64,000 bases of DNA from Gnetum montanum (Eukaryota; Streptophyta; Gnetopsida; Gnetales; Gnetaceae). Shown here piece by piece: positions 9,780 through 21,772 of this stretch; within the stretch, counting starts at the first letter, position 1, and the number at the start of each line of letters is the position of its first letter. The notes beneath the pieces are model-generated. The model was not told where the DNA came from. It made no database searches and worked only from the letters and a program-made list of their open reading frames with translations. The translations under genes and the position numbers were made by a program. The stretch lies in contig MNCI01009412.1 in NCBI GenBank assembly GCA_015680685.1, positions 592,588 to 656,587 of the forward strand, written 5' to 3'.

Positions 9780-12090
9780 TACTCATCCTAATAGGTATGT
9801 GTCGAACTTCACCTTCATCCTACACTAGGATGAACAGTTGTGGTGGCGTGACATAGAGGGCAACATTATGCTGCCACCTGATCATGCTACTCTTGTAATG
9901 TTCTATTAAATGCTTACACGATGCGATCTTCAAGACCACCATGGGGAGTATATTATGAAAGATGTTAACGCCAGGGATTACCATCGCACCGAGGCACAAT
10001 GTTTATGAAACTAGTAGCTAAAACAATGTTATGAATTTTTGAAGGAAAAAAGACTTAATGATTCTCCATTCTTGTTGTACTAACAAGCTAGTGGAAAACC
10101 CTTCTTTGGGGTTTTTCCATTCAATGAAACTACTTTCTTTGACCTTAGTGATGGAGGTTAAAATTAGAATCTACATTCCATAATTCACAATCATGATTCT
10201 AGTAACAAGGGATCCAATGACAATGAAGGATCTAGAGGGGAAAATCAAGATAGGGATGCTGACAAGAAATATGATTGTGATCATGGTCACAATCATCGAA
10301 GAGGTGGTAGTAGGCACTATGATGGTGCTGATTCTCCTTCATCTTCCCCTTCATAAACATCTTTTTCTTTTGGATTTGATTGTGACCACAGAAGGTGAGA
10401 TTGTGATTGAGGTGATCGAAATGAATGAAATGATCGATGAGACCAAGATAACCAAAAAGATCATTAGGATAGGTAAGAACAAGGGCATAGATGTTCAAGA
10501 GAGGCACATCACCATGAATGAAGGGGTAGTAGAGGGCATCATATGCATCATGCTCAAGGCCTTAATGAGCCTCTATTTGCTACCCAAAGTATGCTTAACA
10601 TCATAGAGGTAGTTAGAATTCCAACAAGGCATGTCAAAGACAATCAAATCAAATGGTTGAACATGAAAAATATTCCTTGATTTAAAGGAGGATATAACTC
10701 TAATCTACATAATCATCTTTAATATTTTCAAGATGCATGTGCCTTGCAAAACATAGAAAATAAGTGGCAGAAATTGAAGTTGTTCCCAAGGACACTCATC
10801 AAAGAGGTAGAGAACTAGTACCTGTTCTTAAAGTTGAAATCTATTAGATGATGGAGTACCATGCTTGAGATGTTCAATGATAAGTATCAAATGTTCTCCA
10901 AAGTGCCTAACTTAAGGAAGAAAATTCAAGTGTGGAAACAAGGAACACATGAACCCTTGGATGCCACCATTGGATGATATTATGCTTTAATGCACAAATG
11001 CCTTGGCCATGGTTATTCTCAATTGGTTCAAATTTGCCACATTGTAGATGCACTTTAAAATAAAACAAGGAAAATATTTGGTGTCTATTCCCAAGGGCAT
11101 TTTTCAAAACTAAGTACCCATTAGTTACAAAGATTAATAGCATAGGTAGCTAAAGAGGAGGGTGAGCTAAGAAAAGAAAAAAGTGTAGAATACAACCATG
11201 ATCCTTCCATTTGCAAGAGTGAAGTTTGATCTTGCAATAGTGAGGAAGAGACCATATTTGATGAAGGGATGCATAAGAAAGCCTTTTCACTTTAATAATT
11301 CCAGTCTAAACTTACAACTAAGGTTGATAAGTTAAGGGACTCCATGGATAGTAGATTTCAAGCTATTCTTAAAATGGTTGAATAGTCTAGAGAATAAGGT
11401 AGTGACTTTGATCATAGAATTTGCAAGCGAGATGAATGTGCATATTACAAAGGTAAGGGCAAGATTGCTACAATAGAAAAGGTTGCAGATAGTGAATTAG
11501 ATGATGATCATGGTTGTAAAATTTGTGAGTATGAATATCCTAAGGGATGTTGCCTCATTGTGTCACATCTATAGGAGTCTGGGGTGTATGCCTTACATCC
11601 ACGACTTACACAAAGGAAAACATCTAGAAGGTTACCTTATCTTCAAGGTAGTCTTAGGCTGTTCCACTAGCAACAATCATATTATCCAAGTGGAGCTCCA
11701 CTGCAACCATATGAATAGTATTAACAATGACAACAACCACAATCATGAGTGCTAGCATCACCAAGAAAACACTATCCTTACCTACAGCTTGATCCATATG
11801 GTTACCACATGCAACAACCGATGCCTCCACATGACTCTTCTAGTCACATTTCTAATTTCTAGCCTCACTACCATCCTTTAAATTATTATCAATCTCATTC
11901 ACCATATGAAAGAAGAGAAATTGCCTCTTATCCTTATCCTCCTCCTATCTCGACACATACTTCTCCTCCAGTTGCATAGTTATGACCTACTCTACAAATG
12001 TAAGGTGAACTACCCAATCAACTACAACAACACAATCCTATGAGGGCTATTAATTTGCAACCAAATCATCAATCGAAGGGGTCAAATGCC
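9780..12090 (+). pseudogene. A1 gag pseudogene
   Basis: Gag of an Athila-like element, the structural capsid and nucleocapsid precursor. Near 9830 an N-terminal segment reads WWRDIEGNIMLPPDHATLVM. About 10170-10560 encodes a charged region rich in Asp, His and Arg (DHGHNHRRGGSRHYDG). The capsid core lies at 10850-11140 (MLEMFNDKYQMFSKVPNLRK, then VWKQGTHEPLDA). A degenerate zinc knuckle at about 11515-11560 reads CKICEYEYPKGCC, where A2 has His in place of the second Tyr. A proline- and tyrosine-rich segment follows to 12060. Stops are frequent, but the reading frame can be followed by comparison with A2. Confidence 0.75.
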
Positions 12091-12096
12091 TAATCA

Positions 12097-12990
12097 ATGA
12101 AAAGACTTTTCTTTCAATCCTGTAGACCACCTAAGCCTTCACCTACATCCATGGTTGACAACCTTGCACTTGCCTTCTCTTCCATATCAAATTCCTTCAG
12201 GTCTCCTTCAAACCAAACTCTACCAAGGATCCATACCATAATGCTTACTCACACTATGTCTGATTGGATCTATGCAAGAAACCTTTCTAGGAAATTAGCA
12301 AATCCTAGAAGTCCTCTAATTTATTTGCAAATTTCTAGGAATGAACTGTATAAGGCTCTTCTCAATTTAGGTTCAAGTGTTAATTTGATTTCTCATGAGA
12401 TATACACTACCTAGAACTTGCCTTCGCTTAAGAAGAGCAACATAAGATTAGAATTGGCAAACCAATCCATAACTATTCCATTGAGATTGGTAGAAGACAT
12501 TGTGACCACTATCTATGGATGGTCTTATCTTGTTGATTTCCTAGTAAGAAAAATGGAGAACTACAAAGGGGACTTCCCAATCATAATGAGAAGGGCATGG
12601 TTTAGCACCATGGATGCAAGAATGAGCATAAGATATCTTTCCCTAGAAATATCAAAGAAAAATGTATTTGAAAAGATCAAGAAGAAGAGAGTTTCATGCA
12701 TTGCATATAGTAATATAGGGTGTAATTATGTGCAAAAACTCTAGGCCATCAAGTAATCATGTATCTCTACATGCAAATAGTGTGTGTTGGAAGTAGAAAT
12801 TCAAAGGTATCTATATGTAGTAGCCACAAAACAAGAGGACATCCAATGGTTGAATGCTAATTCAGAAAGTAGCCCACATTGCATGGAACCAACTAAATGC
12901 CTAACATGTGTGTATGTCACAAACATGGATGAACTTAAGCAAGTTCATCACCAACTCTTTGATGATACAAATGATGACACTCATTAGGGA
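12097..12990 (+). pseudogene. A1 retropepsin-like protease pseudogene
   Basis: Two adjacent open stretches in one frame (12097-12414 and 12418-12744, split by a single TAG at 12412) cover the protease. The catalytic site is changed: ALLNLGSSVNLIS at about 12354, where A2 keeps DSG, so the catalytic Asp has become Asn. The flank region IPLRLVEDIVTTIYGWSYLV and the block PIIMRRAW follow. A further in-frame stretch (12784-12987) reads VEIQRYLYVVATKQE and HHQLFDDTND. It links gag to RT in the expected gypsy order. Inactive. Confidence 0.8.
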
Positions 12991-13149
12991 GAGTTGGAAA
13001 TTCTTGACAAATTCAAATAAGAGCCCCTTGAGCTAAAAGCATTACTAGCTTGAATGGAATATGTATTTTTGAAGAATGGAAAGCTAGTTATTATCTCTAG
13101 AATAAAAAATGATGTTATTGAAAGTAGTTGAAAGATGGTTAGTAGCTTT

Positions 13150-14490
13150 TTCTTAGTCATATCCTAAACTTAGAAGGATTGACCATAGGATATGCCAGCA
13201 TCACATCTATATTGACTTGACCATAGAGCCAAAATGACAACCATAGAGGTGGTTGAACCCTAAATTGAAACAAATCATCAAGAAGGAAATCAAGAAACTT
13301 CTCAAGATGTGGTTCATATATCCCATTGTAGATAGTTAGTGGGTTAGCCCACTTGTAATTGTGCTAAAGAATGATGGTAACTGGTAGTTCTGCATTGATT
13401 TCAGGCTGCTAAATATGGCAACATTTAAGGATCACTTTCTATTGCCATTTGTTGACTAGGTGATCGACACAATATCTCGGCATTGGTACTATAGTTTTCT
13501 AGATGGTTATAGTGGCTATAACCAAATTCAAATTGCACCAAAAGACCAAGAAAATATAACATTCATGAGTCCTTGGGGGAATTTTGCATATGACAAGATG
13601 CTATTTGGTCTATGAAATGCTCCTACCACATTCCAATGCCTACTTCTAAGCATTTTTCAATAGAAGATCTATAGTGGTGTGAAAGTATTCATGGATGACT
13701 TCCCCACCTATGGAGCTACAGTTGACTAAGCCTTGGCCTACCTTGAGTAAGTGCTAAAATAGTGTGTTAAAACTAACTTGCAGCTCAATTGGTAGAGAAG
13801 TCACTTAATGGTCTAGGAAGGAATTGTACTAGGGCACAGAATCTCACAAGTAGGAATTATGGTTGACCCTAAAAAAATAATGGTTCTCCAAGGAATAACT
13901 TGCCAACTAGAAATAGTTAAAGATGTTTAGTCATTCCTTGGAAATACTGGTTACTACTCGCAACTCCTAGAAAATTTCTCTAAGATTGCAAAACTATTGG
14001 TCAAGCTAACAAATAAAGATGTTCCCTTTGTCTAGACTATAGAATGTGATAAAGCATTCCAGCAACTAAAAGAAAATCCTATAGAAGTCCCAATCATACA
14101 ACCACCTGACTAGTCTAGACCATTTCACATTATGATAGATGCATCAAATAATGCCTTGCAAATAGTGCTGATGAAGTTATATGACAAGAAATGACCATAC
14201 TATATCCATTGTAGTAGCCGAAGCATTGTGGATGCACAACTGAACTACACCACTATAGAAAATAAATTGATGGTGGTGGTATTTGCTCTAGAGAAGTTCA
14301 AGTGTTATGTGCTTTAATACAATGTGTATGTTCACATAGATCATAGTTCCATCTACTTCCTAATGAATAAGCCAACAATGAGCCCCCATGTCATATGGTG
14401 GGTAGTGATCTTGCAAGAATTTGATCTCACAATGGTAAATCAAAAGGGTAATGAGAATGTGATCACTAATCACTTGTCTCGGTTGTGATA
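13150..14490 (+). pseudogene. A1 reverse transcriptase and RNase H pseudogene
   Basis: RT begins around 13260. Visible motifs are CIDFRLLN (13395), FLDGYSGYNQIQIAPKDQE (about 13500-13550), APTTFQ (13620) and the catalytic box VFMDDF at 13685-13702, where the usual YxDD has become FMDD as in many plant Athila-like copies. LGNTGYYSQLLENFSKIAK marks the connection. RNase H follows with MIDASNNAL (about 14131), QLNYTTIENKLMVVVFALEKF (about 14240-14300) and HIDHSS (14333), then NVITNHLSR at about 14460. Several TAG and TAA stops interrupt the frame, mostly at positions expected to be Gln. The polymerase is dead but the family is clear. Confidence 0.9.
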
Positions 14491-14689
14491 AGATAAAAAA
14501 GAGGAAGAAAGCACACTCTTTGACATGTTTCCTAATGAACTCCTCTTTGTTGGGTCTATAACTAAACAAATGCCTAATGAGCCAAAATAGTATGATGGCA
14601 ACCTCACCTTTCTCACTTAGAAGACGCCACAAGGGTTGGACCATCAGAAGAAATAGTAGTCTCTTCATAGGCAAAGTACTTCATAGAGA

Positions 14690-15870
14690 TCAATGAACAC
14701 CTTTACAAGGTGTGCATCGATGGCCTGGTTCACTAGTGTGTCCTTGATGTTGATCAACTGTGCATTTTCCAAGATGCTCATGAAGGTCCTTGTGGAGGAC
14801 ACTATATTGGGAGATGCATGGCCATTAAAATTCTAATTGGGGGGGGTACTACTAGCTAACATTCTTCAGGGATGTTCACCATTTCATAAGCTCTTATGAA
14901 CGATGCCAATGAGATGGTGGAATGAATACTCAAATGGAGGAACCTCAACAATGGATTCAACCACTAGAACCATTTGACATTTCGGGAATTGACTTCATGG
15001 GTTCCATCATGTCCATATCAAATGAAAAGGCATACATTGTAGTCATTGTTAACTATTGTATGAAATGGGTAGAATCATTAGCCTTCATCATGTACATCCT
15101 CTACTACTACTCGGCTTGTACAACAAAATGTTGTAAATAAGTTTAGTGTGCCACATGCATTAATTTTTGATAATGGAAATTATTTTAGAGGCACTACTTT
15201 TTAGAAGCTCATGCAATGCGTAGGGGTTGAACATAAACTTACAACACCTTACCATCCCTAAGCTAATGGTCAAGCTGAGGTTACCAATAGGGAAATCACA
15301 AGGATACTAATAAGAACTATTAGCAAGTATAGGAAGGACTGGAGCACAAAACTCAATGATGTCCTTTGGGCCTATCACTCAACTTGGAAACTTCCTATAA
15401 GCTACTCTCCCTATGAGTATGTGTATGAAAAACTGCCAACATGTCCTATTCAATTTGAACTCCACACTTTTTCAACAACTTGTGACCTTGACCTTGACTT
15501 GAGTATAGTCCAAAAAGAATGACTAATGAATCTCAACTTGCTAGACAAAAATTGATTAGTAGCCTTATCGTCTAATGAGTTGCACAATGCCTATGATAAA
15601 AACTATCATGACCTGAAAATTAGAAAAGTTAAATTTCAATAGGGAGATAAGGTTCTTTACTGGAACCCCACACATATACCTGAATGAACTAAGTTTCAAA
15701 CATTGTGGAAATGACCTTACATCATTTATGAGACTTCCCCTTCTAGGGCCATGATTATCTATAAACCTAAGAGCCCAAACAAGAAATAGCTAGTTAACAT
15801 TCAACAAATCAAACCTTTACATGAGCATATGCTAGCCAACACAACAACAACCTCATCAAATGGACAACCA
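14690..15870 (+). pseudogene. A1 integrase pseudogene
   Basis: Zinc-binding-like N-terminus near 14770-14820 (DAHEGPCGGHY). Catalytic core: FDISGIDFMGS (first Asp, about 14967-15005), LIFDNGNYFRG (second Asp, about 15160) and GQAEVTNRE (Glu, about 15265-15290). [17 protein letters not shown] follows at 15370. The C-terminal domain, with VLYWNPTHIPE and FQTLWK at about 15650-15710, matches the isolated integrase end in copy F (52950-53345, minus). No chromodomain is recognisable. Frameshifts and stops occur throughout. Confidence 0.85.
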
Positions 15871-15889
15871 TGCTCCATATTTTAGATCT

Positions 15890-17745
15890 TCTCTTCTTAA
15901 CTTAGCCATGGGGAAGATGGCTAACCATGCTAATCATTTAAGTAGCTCTTTAGTTTTTCAACCTTTTCTATTTTACACATTTGTCATTTTATAACTTTGT
16001 GTTTTACATATTGTTTATTTTACATAATTTTTTTATATTATTAATCTTTTCTAATTTTTTTTTACACCATCATTCATACATTTTCTATTTTTAGAATATT
16101 TTACACTTTCTTTTATATTTTCTTTGATTTGGTGTGGTTTTCTAACTTTTTGTTAATAAGTGCTAGGCACATTGGTAATGCGTACTTGATGGTGGTATGT
16201 ACTATTTTTTTTATTTGATTGTTGACGTATAGTTTCTAGCTTTGAATTTTGTTATAGATAATTAGAACATGGTTTCTTTTCATATAATAGGTAGTGAGTC
16301 CCCAACATCCACCCATCCACAAACTCTATGGTTTTACTTGTTTTGGAAATGTGTAGTCCCTTTTTCATTAATATAACTTTAATAAATTTGTGACTTTGGT
16401 AGTTTCTAGAATTGGAAAGGATTCAAAGATTTAAACAGGATGTGGCTTGAAGAGGATTCAATATTCTTTATGCTTTTCTATTTTCCTGGGTGCATGTGTG
16501 TTTTCATCAATTTCTTATCATTCCATGTCATCCAATAAAAGTAAAGTTGAATAAGTACTTCCATGCTGTGGTTCTCATCAGAGAAAAAAATGATGATGAT
16601 TCAAAGCACACCCCTTGAACAAAATAAATGCAAATGTCCTTGCATGATATGGTTCTCATCAAGGAAAAAAAGGGAAAAGATGAGGATTCAAAGCACACCC
16701 CTTGGATAAAATAAATGCATGTGTCTTTACATGGTGTGATTTCCATTTCAAAAAAAAATAATGAAAATTCAAAGNTCTAGGCTAAGGATGGATTCTATCA
16801 AGTCATTTAACCACAAAATCCACAAGGGACTTCATGTGACCATAATTAGAAACTCCATTCCACTCTCTCTCATCCATCTATGCTTTCCATGTCTCACCGT
16901 ACTACCAGTTTCATGTTCTTGATTCAAGGTCTTGGTTTGATGTGTCAAAATTCTTAGTTAGTTTCTTCTAGGTTTTTGTACTTAACCTTCCATAACCATT
17001 AATTATCCATGGAGCCCATAGACTCTTTGGTTTGAAGCTATGCAAGAGCAAAAAGGCCTGTGCCTACTTTGGAGAGGACCCACTTGCATATCCTTTGGTT
17101 GGATTAGTTAAGTTCTTTACTCTTAGACATTTTTACAATTAAATTATCTTTTCTTTATCCCATCAATGACATCCAATTATACACATCTTCACAATAATTT
17201 TTAGTGAATTCTTCTTTTCATTGTTATATCCTTTTCAAATATTTCCATGTATTGCACTTTTTCAAATTTAATGGACCACTTAATTTAATTAATCCTATTT
17301 GTCAACCTTCTTGCTAACACTACTAAAGGAACTAATCAACCACAATCACAACCTAGCCAAGTGTAACCATCGATGAGACAAGGCATTTAATAGTTATGTG
17401 TTACACATTGCTTACTAATTCATGATTTTGTTGTGATTGTAGTGGGAAGCATGGACTAGAAGAGGGACTACCTTCACTAAGGATAACACAGTAGTAACAC
17501 ACAATGAGGACCATTCGTGATTAAAGGATCTCTTCTCTCTCTCCTACTGCCAATAGGTGTTCGATGTCAGTGATATCTAGGATGTTCACTTCTTTTTCAT
17601 GAACATCCCATTTTGTAAAGATTGTAATTCCATACACTTGGGCACTCAGAGTCTATCTATTTTATTTGAGTTAATTTGTAATGTTAGTCAATAATCCCAT
17701 ACCTACCCAATATGTGTTGTAAATAACTTGTTCGTTCTCTTTTTC
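15890..17745 (+). other. A1 tail between integrase and 3' LTR
   Basis: About 1.9 kb without a recognisable frame, in the place where Athila elements may carry an envelope-like gene. It starts with GGGGAAGATGGCTAACCATG (about 15911), which aligns with GGGAGAGATGGCCACCTATG of A2 at about 44200 on minus. A T-rich section follows (15940-16150). The phrase around CCTACTTTGGAGAGGACCC (about 17071) is shared with A2 (about 43050) and F (about 51710), so this tail is a conserved part of the family. One unresolved base (N) is at 16775. Confidence 0.6.
16533..16780 (+). repeat. 87-base tandem repeat in the A1 tail
   Basis: Nearly three units, each with AATAAATGCAxxTGTCxTT, a GGTTCTCATC phrase, a purine run and ATTCAAAGCACACCCCTTG. 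A2 has only one such unit, on minus at about 43545-43640. The amplification is therefore specific to A1. Confidence 0.8.
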
Positions 17746-17780
17746 ACTTGAGGATGAGTTTTTATTCAATCATGAAGGTA
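17746..17780 (+). other. Conserved box and polypurine tract before the A1 3' LTR
   Basis: CTTGAGGATGAGTTTTTATT followed by CAATCATGAAGGTA ends directly at the 3' LTR. A2 has the same box at its 3' LTR (42320-42288, minus), with CATGGGGGTA in place of CATGAAGGTA. It is likely the plus-strand primer region. Confidence 0.65.
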
Positions 17781-18635
17781 TGATGAACCACTATTTGTCA
17801 TTTGCTCCAATGTTGGAGCCATGACCTTGCATACACAATGTTGGCGCATTGGTCCAATGTTGCATATCCAATGTTTGGGAATATTCCCCAATCTATAAAT
17901 ACCAGGCCTAGGCTCTAGCTTTTCATTAGTTAATTTTCAATTTTTAGTCAAAGTAGTGAAGCTCTAACAGTTTATTTTCCTTAGGGTTAGAATATTTTCT
18001 GAGTGCCCGTAGAAGGATTCTAAAGTGTATCTATGGTTCTTTCTTTGAGCATTAATGTACCTTAGCATAGCAATTTGATAGGAATAAAATGAACACTTTT
18101 GATAATCCTTGCAACACTGAGAACAGCTTAATATTTTATTTGTTGCACTTTGCTTTATTACTCTTTATTTTAATGTATTTCAATCAAGTAATTTATTTCT
18201 AATTGATTAATGAACATGAGCATGACTACTTCAAGCATACATATACTACTTGGTAAGCTAGCAACACTTAATGTTTTGTAGCTTAGGGGTTCCATATGTG
18301 TTTAATATATGTTCAAGAAAGTGTGATGGTTACTTGTGTTAGGCTAGCTAGGCAACAGACATTAGTTTTCAATCTACACTACCCTTATTCTTATTGTAGA
18401 TGATTACATCCATAAAATATAAAATGACAAAAATTCATATACCTCAATTACACTTAAACCATACCCTTAAGCCTCACAAGTGTAGTTGGGTAGACGATGA
18501 ATGTTCTCAATGCCATTTCACTTCCTAGAGAAATTAATGTATGAGAGAACTATAGGTCCATGGAATTCAATAAGATCATGTGTAACTTCTTAGTGATTAG
18601 TATGGTTGGATGTATGGGTACCTCATCACTCATTA
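17781..18635 (+). repeat. 3' LTR of A1
   Basis: Partner of 8686-9535 with the same start (TGATGAACCA). The end reads CACTCATTA, where A2 has CACTCATCA. The target duplication GCAAC follows at 18636-18640. TATA box at 17894-17901. Confidence 0.9.
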
Positions 18636-18640
18636 GCAAC

Positions 18641-18995
18641 CAAAGCTAGGAAGCACCTAGCTCATGAGGCTAACTATAGAACACAACCTGCTAGCTTCAA
18701 TAGACTTCAAGTTTCATCGGTACAACTTCTTATGCATTCAAGCATACACACTTGTAAATTATTTAAACTCTATTTTATCAACAATTCCATTGTATGTAGT
18801 TTATTTTTTTGTGCAATTTTATTCCAAGTTTAAATTTTCTATCTTTTCATAGATTAAATCTAGATTCTCTATTAAATTAATCACACTATTTACAATTCCA
18901 TGTTCATGGGTGATCAATGAGACCATCCAAGATGCTTCAAATCCTCTTCACAGAGATTCTTGAAATTTGAAGTTAAACTATTTAACCTAGAGTTT
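18641..18995 (+). mobile_element. LTR of element C, right part
   Basis: After the A1 insertion the sequence aligns with the second half of the D LTR. GAACACAACCTGCTAGCTTC (about 18681) pairs with GGAACATAGCTTGCCAACTC (about 54334), ACTTCAAG occurs in both, and a CCATxCCxxCCAAGxTxCxT phrase is shared (about 18890, 54617). It ends before a GAxTTxxAxGxTAAAACTATT-like phrase. This shows that A1 landed inside the LTR of C. Confidence 0.5.
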
Positions 18996-19620
18996 TTAGT
19001 TTTTGGGCACCAAATGTTTCAAACATTACAAGTACAACTATGTTATGTAGAAGAAATCATCTTGGGTATTTATAGTTCTTGTGTAGAAATGAAGAGTGTT
19101 CATCAATGCCTAGGTGTTAATGAAGGCCTATTGATGCTATCCAAGATAACCCTAGTCACACTGCTATAAGAGATAGCCAATCTAAGCATGAAAATTCATG
19201 TACTAACATAGCATAGTTAGCATACCCCCCATAGCCATATAGCATCTTTAATTTCCAAATAAGCCTAAACAAAAGGAAACATATCAAAATGATCCTAGGA
19301 CATCTGACGAAGCTGGAATCATCCTAAATAGTTTGAAATTGAACATGAAATTTTGGAGTATGATGCAAGATGTAAGGATGCATTGTGGAGGATCATGCTA
19401 GACTATAAACATAGTGCACAAGAAATGCTTCCTACATCTAAGGCTTACAATTTACATACAAATTTTCATTAGATGCCTCATTATTTTCCAAAAATTAAAT
19501 AAAGCTAGTCCCACAGCTTTGACACTTAAGACACTATAACTAGGACTAGACAAATGATAGGACCAATGTGAAGGTATAAAATTGAAAAAATACTTTGATA
19601 CTGGACATACTATAAAATTT
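18996..19620. other. No gene seen
   Basis: Unassigned sequence between the C LTR and element B. Short open frames exist but none is recognisable. The last five bases before B (19621-19625, CCACT) are its target duplication. Confidence 0.4.
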
Positions 19621-20212
19621 CCACTTGAAACAGCACAAAATTTTGGCCTAGCACTTTTAAATAAGAATCAAGCTAAGTCATGGTGTTGCCCAACATGAGT
19701 ACAGCATGACCAAACTTGAGAGCCTCCAAAATGGCATGAAATCACATACAATGGAGTGTGTAATGGAGCAAGAAAGGTCCCATTGGGGCCCACAGGAAAC
19801 CACACCAACTTTTGGCATCTGGAATCAAAAGTTTCGGGCTCAAAATGCTCAACGTAAGGCTCAACGTCACCAACTTTTAGAGCCCCAAAACCAAGTCAAA
19901 ATAGGCTGAAATCAAGGATAGGGACTCCCCATGACCTTCACCAAGGTCCCCAACAGGTCCCAGCCTCCAGAAAATTAAGATTTGGGCCTCAAATATACCA
20001 CTTTGACTTAGTGACCCTGGGGTTATTTTTCGACGCTGCTCAACGTAAGGCTCAACGTCATCAACCAAAACAAGGTCAAAAAGACATCCAAATCAGCCCA
20101 AATTTAGCACAAAGAATCCTCATGACCCATGGCATGTAAATCCACTCTAAAAATGAGTCTCATAGGTCAAAAATAGGTTCAAAATGCACTATTTTCAAGT
20201 CATACGCTATTA

Positions 20213-20560
20213 GTGACGCTAACACTGACATTGACGCTGGACGCCAGACGTTGATGTTGGACGTCTGACGCTAGCTACCAGACGTTGACACTGATGCTGA
20301 CACCAAATACTAGACTCTAGATGTTGATGCTAATGCTAACACTAGACGTTGATGCTAGACGCTAACGCTGACACCAGACACGGACGCTAGATGCCACACG
20401 CTGACGCTGGACACCAGACGCTGATGCTAGACGCTGGACGTTGATGCTGAGGTTGACACCAGACACTAACACTAATGCTGGATGCCAAATGCTAATGCTG
20501 GATGCTAGATGCTAACTCCAGACATTGGATGCCAGATGCTGACGCCAGCACAGGTTTGCA
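20213..20560 (+). repeat. GACGCT-type short tandem array in the B 5' LTR
   Basis: Dozens of hexamer-like units (GACGCT, GATGCT, GACGTT, GACACT, GACGCC, GGACGCCA) repeat with periods of 6 and 12. The variants differ mainly by CG to TG or CA changes. The matching array in the 3' LTR is at 33440-33810. Confidence 0.85.
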
Positions 20561-20811
20561 GATCCGGAGGCCAGACATCCAAATCCACTCTTGTACCTTA
20601 ACATTCTTTGTGCATTTTGCATTTTTCAGCGTATCAATCTCTTACATTGTGGATTACAAACATAAATGTAAGAGATCTTGGTCACGTTGCATGCTGTACA
20701 TTATAATATTTTGTGCATCTGGTCAACGTACACACCTGTCACCCTATCAGAAGTTTTCTCACCCTGTAGCCACTGATCTTCTCCCAGATCCAAATCTCAC
20801 ACCTACAATCC

Positions 20812-20818
20812 TATAAAT
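20812..20818 (+). promoter_or_regulatory. TATA box in the B 5' LTR
   Basis: TATAAAT followed by CCCCCAT. The 3' LTR carries the same box at 34067-34073. Confidence 0.6.
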
Positions 20819-21381
20819 CCCCCATTTTTCCACAAGATTAGGGTTGGAAAAATCTGAATCTCACACACATAGGAAATTTGAGCATCAATCTCATATGCGG
20901 GGCTTCATACAAACTTGGATGTCGTACACCTGCAATCCAAAGCCTGCATCTTTCCAACACCTGCTCTCGTCCATTGGGGCTAAACGTCCACCTTGTAACC
21001 ACTCCGCAACTGCATTCTGACTAGTGCACATTTTAATTATTTATCACTACAAACAGTTTGCATTATTGCCCAGATTCTTGCAGTTTACATTATTTTTCCT
21101 CTTCAGATTTTTCCTATTTTCATTGTTTAAATAGTTTACATTCGTTTCCATTTGTTTATGATCAGTATTTGCATTTGTTTACGTATAACCCAACGCATCG
21201 TTATTGCGTACATTCAGGGAAGTCCTCGTTTGATCCGCGTGCAGACCATTCAAGGCACTCTGCCTCCGTTGATTTCTAGCTTGCCCTCAAGCGAAGGCAG
21301 GGTCTTACTATTTCATCCGTAGATCTCTCGATGTTTGTTCATTCCAGCCTCTCATCGACGATTTCGGATGGTACAGTAAAA

Positions 21382-21400
21382 TGACGCTAGAAAGAGGGCC
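21382..21400 (+). other. Primer-binding site of B
   Basis: TGACGCTAGAAAGAGGGCC follows the 5' LTR. It differs by two or three transitions from the sites of E1 and the right-edge LTR. Confidence 0.7.
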
Positions 21401-21772
21401 ATTTCTCTGTTAGATCCGCCTCTTATCATTCCAAATCCAACATTCACATGCTTTTGTAATTGTCAGCGTTCCTACGCTTCCCTATTCCCAGCATTCAGGC
21501 ATTGTTTCCTATTCATAAATCCTATTATCTAGTCTAGACATTGTTTCATAGTTTTCTAGGCACGTTCCTGCTTAGATCACAGTGTCCTGCACCATCCTCT
21601 CTTAGATCTAGACGTTGCCCAAAGCGTCCTGCACTCTCTGTCGGTTTCGGACATTGTTTATAATGTCCATCATCCTTATCTCTCTTTTCTGATGCTACTC
21701 ACAACGTCCAGATCTAAGTTTTCTTCTCAGATGCTACGTCCAACACTTATTTTTCTTACCCAGACACCCCAA

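Larger units (their letters stand above)
8686..18635 (+). mobile_element. Complete Athila-like Ty3/gypsy element A1
   Basis: An LTR element with two LTRs of about 850 bases, a primer-binding site next to the 5' LTR, gag, protease, RT, RNase H and integrase in gypsy order, and a 1.9 kb tail before the 3' LTR. It is flanked by a perfect 5-base target duplication, GCAAC (8681-8685 and 18636-18640). The LTRs begin with TGATGAACCA. Comparison with A2 shows that the LTRs end with C(A/C/T)CA; the last base pair of the 3' copy has changed to TA. The two LTRs differ visibly along their length, so the insertion is old. RT motifs such as DGYSGYNQI are typical of the Athila/Tat side of the plant gypsy tree. 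All frames are broken. Confidence 0.9.
19626..21375 (+). repeat. 5' LTR of B
   Basis: Starts TGAAACAGCACAAAATTTTG and ends GGATGGTACA. The body matches 32834-34630 closely, including a hexamer-like array (20213-20560), a TATA box (20812-20818) and a stretch ending in CATTCCAGCCTCTC. Confidence 0.92.

Noticed and set aside
10193-10606. 137-codon plus frame
   Set aside because: It is out of frame with the gag reading that gives the His/Asp/Arg-rich segment shared with A2.
15890-17745. Envelope-like gene in the A1 tail
   Set aside because: The position is right for Athila elements, but no frame, signal peptide or membrane segment can be followed in A1 or A2.
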